In this document: positions 6,811-8,559 of the stretch, piece by piece
How positions within the stretch are numbered: the stretch's first letter is position 1
How the letters are laid out: every line of letters starts with the position of its first letter
The notes under the pieces: generated by a model
The model's database searches: none
Told to the model about the DNA's origin: nothing
Seen by the model: only the letters and a program-made list of their open reading frames with translations
Translations under genes and position numbers: made by a program
From: Thermodesulfobacteriota bacterium
Lineage (GTDB): Bacteria > Desulfobacterota > DSM-4660 > Desulfatiglandales > Desulfatiglandaceae
DNA length: 8,559 nucleotides
NCBI GenBank assembly: GCA_028278625.1
Contig: JANQDY010000154.1
Location: forward strand, 1 to 8,559
Direction of reading: 5' to 3'

Positions 6811-7728
6811 ATGAAAGCTGAAAAAGGATTTGACATCGTCATTTTGGGAGGCGGACCCGCGGGAATGACCGCAGCCATCTTTGCCGCGAGGGCCAATCTG
6901 CGGGTCGCCTTGGTTGAATCCAATATCTGCGGCGGGCTCGTGAATTCCACCCATTCGGTGGAAAATTTTCCATCCTACCCATCGATTCACGGCATGGAAC
7001 TGATGCAAAGAGTCTCTGAACAGGTCAATGCCCTCGGCGTTACGGTTGAGGAGGTTGCCGAAGTGACGAGGGTTCTGCTCCAAAGTGAGTTGAAAGAAAT
7101 TGAAACCGAAGAGTGTTTGTACCGGTCGCCTGCTGTCGTTCTGGCCACGGGGCGCAGGCCCGTGTCTCTGGAAATAGCCTCGGGCGGTTGGGATCAGATT
7201 CATTACTGTTCCGTCTGTGACGGTTCCGCATATAAGGATAAAAGGGTCCTTGTGTTGGGCGGTGGAAACAGCGGGTTTGACGAGGCATCCTATCTTCTCT
7301 CTTTGGGAGTAAAAGAGATCCGTTTAATCGAAAAGATGGACCGATTCTTTGCGGCTGAAACCGCTCAACAAAGACTCCTCTCCCATGGGAATGTCACGGC
7401 GACTTTTTCGACGGAGCTGGTTGAGCTTGTGGGGGACGACAGACTGCGGGCCGTACGTCTGAAACACCTTTCAAGCGGTCGCATGGAAACCGTCAACGTG
7501 GACGGAATTTTCGTCTTTATGGGGCAAATACCCAACACCGGCTCATTTAAAGACATTATTGCGCTGGATGAACAAGGATATGTACTAACCGACGAGAGCA
7601 TGGCAACCAATATCGGGGGCGTTTATGCGGTGGGGGATGTGCGTCAAAAGCAGTTCCGTTATATCACAACGGCCATGGCGGACGGAACCATTGCCGCTTT
7701 GAGTGCCGAGCGATTCATTAGAAATTGA
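6811..7728 (+). CDS. Thioredoxin-reductase-like FAD disulfide oxidoreductase lacking the NADPH-phosphate motif
   Basis: This 305-residue flavoprotein has the low-molecular-weight thioredoxin reductase layout. The ATG at 6811 has GGGAG 8 bp upstream; a GTG at 6802 overlaps that site and is less likely. Domain order: FAD-binding GGGPAGMTAAIFAARA (13-28), the NSTHSVENFPSYP segment (45-57), the redox-active C133-S-V-C136-D-G, the pyridine-nucleotide fold LVLGGGNSGFDEA (147-159), and the C-terminal FAD motif VYAVGDVRQKQFRYITTAMADG (271-292). In E. coli TrxB the strand after the nucleotide fold ends in HRRxxFR, whose Arg residues bind the NADPH 2'-phosphate. Here the equivalent is EKMDRFF (174-180). 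Glu174 suggests NADH preference or another electron donor. It lies 54 bp after the CPHC thioredoxin-like gene and 54 bp before the cysteine-free protein. It is probably the reductase for one or both partners. The TrxB-like family is clear; donor and acceptor are inferred. Confidence 0.9.
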   Translation: MKAEKGFDIVILGGGPAGMTAAIFAARANLRVALVESNICGGLVNSTHSVENFPSYPSIHGMELMQRVSEQVNALGVTVEEVAEVTRVLLQSELKEIETEECLYRSPAVVLATGRRPVSLEIASGGWDQIHYCSVCDGSAYKDKRVLVLGGGNSGFDEASYLLSLGVKEIRLIEKMDRFFAAETAQQRLLSHGNVTATFSTELVELVGDDRLRAVRLKHLSSGRMETVNVDGIFVFMGQIPNTGSFKDIIALDEQGYVLTDESMATNIGGVYAVGDVRQKQFRYITTAMADGTIAALSAERFIRN

Positions 7729-7782
7729 GCGTTGGGCGTTTGCTTTACCCCTCGATAATTCGAAAACAGGACGGACTTGATT

Positions 7783-8064
7783 ATGCGACTCATATTCAGG
7801 ATACTGGATTCAGATATTCACAGGCTTAAAACAACTGAAGCCACGTTGCTTAAACTGATTCGCAGATACGGTTTCGACGCCGATGTGTACCAGGTGACGG
7901 AAATGCTGGAGCACGGCCGCCTGGGTGTTGCGGATGCTCTTCCCGCTCTGGAAATAAACGATATTATCGTGAGCAAAGGAACCCCGTTTACCACTGATAA
8001 CCTCGGTTTGCTATTTGAGAAACTCTACGCCGCTTCCGTGCGGAAGAAGGGAGACAAAGCATAG
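7783..8064 (+). CDS. Small cysteine-free thioredoxin-fold protein (MTH895-like)
   Basis: A 93-residue protein that I align by pattern to the small redox-active disulfide protein family typified by MTH895. The match covers the helix plus GFDADVYQVTEMLEHGRLGVADALPALEINDIIVSKG (about residues 30-66) and a C-terminal helix. That region corresponds to the family's G-D-A-x-x-x-x-x-x-D...G-V-x-x-x-P-A-L-x-I-D-G core, including the cis-proline of ALPAL. The family's CxxC, normally in the first loop (GTGCPKC), is replaced here by DSDIHRL, and the whole protein contains no cysteine. It therefore cannot do dithiol chemistry itself and may be a binding, scaffold or regulatory partner. The start is uncertain: the ATG at 7783 has a weak, more distant AGGACGG, while a TTG at 7777 is 6 bp from that AGG. 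Its position between the reductase and the dehydrogenase suggests co-expression. The fold assignment is by eye. Confidence 0.7.
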   Translation: MRLIFRILDSDIHRLKTTEATLLKLIRRYGFDADVYQVTEMLEHGRLGVADALPALEINDIIVSKGTPFTTDNLGLLFEKLYAASVRKKGDKA

Positions 8065-8121
8065 TTGTTCTGGACCATGATTTAACACAGTGAATAACCA
8101 AACAAAGGAAAGGAGACAGCG

Positions 8122-8559
8122 ATGAAAACAAGATCAGCCGTATTAAGAGAACCCAACAAACCCATGACCATCGAAGAACTTGAGCTGGACCCACCCAAGG
8201 AAGGGGAGGTGCTTATCAAAATGGCCTATACTGGCTGGTGCCATTCGGATCTCCACCTGTGCCTTGGCGAAATTCCCATTGAACTGCCATTGGCCATCGG
8301 GCACGAAGCCTCCGGTATTGTCCAGGAGGTGGGACCGGGAGTCACCAAGCTGAAAGAGGGTGATCACGTGATAGGGACCTGGATGATCCCCTGCGGTAAG
8401 TGTCCCCAGTGTCTGAGAGGCATGGGAAACATCTGCAGCGGCAATTTCGAGGCCTTTCTGGGGGGCATGCTGCTGGACGGCACCTCGCGCCTCACCGATG
8501 CCAACGGCGATATGGTGCGCCACGGAAATTTCGTATCCGGCTTTTCCGAATACAGTGTG
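8122..8559 (+). CDS. Zn-dependent alcohol dehydrogenase, N-terminal part (3' end outside window)
   Basis: The first 146 residues of a medium-chain dehydrogenase/reductase, still open at the window end. The ATG has AAAGGAGA 5 bp upstream. Catalytic-zinc residues are visible as Cys40-His41-Ser42-Asp43 (GWCHSD) and the GHE motif at 60-62. The structural-zinc lobe is intact: Cys91, Cys94, Cys97 and Cys105 in CGKCPQCLRGMGNIC. The following LGGMLLDGTSRLTDANGD resembles the longer-lobe, class III-like and NDMA-dependent alcohol dehydrogenase branch. The nucleotide-binding domain is not in the window, so the cofactor cannot be read. It normally interconverts alcohols and aldehydes or ketones in the cytoplasm. 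It follows the cysteine-free protein gene by 57 bp on the same strand. It could oxidise the alcohol released by the upstream hydrolases; that link is inferred. Confidence 0.93.
   Translation, partial: MKTRSAVLREPNKPMTIEELELDPPKEGEVLIKMAYTGWCHSDLHLCLGEIPIELPLAIGHEASGIVQEVGPGVTKLKEGDHVIGTWMIPCGKCPQCLRGMGNICSGNFEAFLGGMLLDGTSRLTDANGDMVRHGNFVSGFSEYSV

Noticed and set aside
6457..7203. Reverse-strand open frame of 248 codons opposite the redox genes
   Set aside because: It runs across two well-supported genes with clear motifs and shows no domain of its own.
7726..7728. TGA stops read as selenocysteine in the redox genes
   Set aside because: The flavoprotein's TGA comes after a complete C-terminal FAD domain, and the cysteine-free protein's altered CxxC loop contains no in-frame TGA.

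Overview
The window is about 8.6 kb of densely coding DNA of roughly balanced GC content. Every supported gene lies on the + strand. The gene style (TRAP importer with a fused DctQM permease, sulfatase-superfamily enzymes, thioredoxin-type redox proteins and a Zn-dependent MDR alcohol dehydrogenase) would fit an anaerobic, metabolically versatile proteobacterium such as a sulfate-reducing deltaproteobacterium (Desulfobacterota). That placement is inference from gene content only; there is no rRNA or other marker. I see no mobile element, tRNA, rRNA or CRISPR array.

Layout. (1) 1-1407: sulfatase-superfamily hydrolase, cut off at its 5' end by the window edge. (2) 1509-2594: exported TRAP solute-binding protein (DctP type). 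(3) 2693-4669: fused TRAP permease (DctQ plus DctM). (4) 4779-6323: complete second hydrolase, an indel-free paralogue of gene 1. (5) A strong hairpin at 6351-6378 closes this block. (6) 6442-6756: small thioredoxin-fold protein with a CPHC active site. (7) 6811-7728: thioredoxin-reductase-like flavoprotein. (8) 7783-8064: small cysteine-free thioredoxin-fold protein. (9) 8122 to the window end: N-terminal part of a Zn-dependent alcohol dehydrogenase.

How the genes may work together. The TRAP system would import a small solute across the inner membrane. The hydrolases lack any export signal (judged from the complete copy), so they should act on an ester in the cytoplasm. Two features make the module unusual. 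Both hydrolases carry Thr where sulfatases carry the Cys/Ser that becomes formylglycine. The binding protein has Ala where most DctP proteins carry the carboxylate-anchoring Arg. A non-carboxylate ester (organosulfate, phosphoester or phosphonate ester) imported and cleaved in the cytoplasm, with the released alcohol possibly oxidised by the downstream dehydrogenase, is a plausible but unproven reading. The redox trio is also atypical at each active or cofactor site, which suggests a dedicated rather than housekeeping thiol relay.

Non-coding DNA is limited to gaps of about 50-120 bp. Several hold hairpins or inverted repeats that may be regulatory; they are listed separately.
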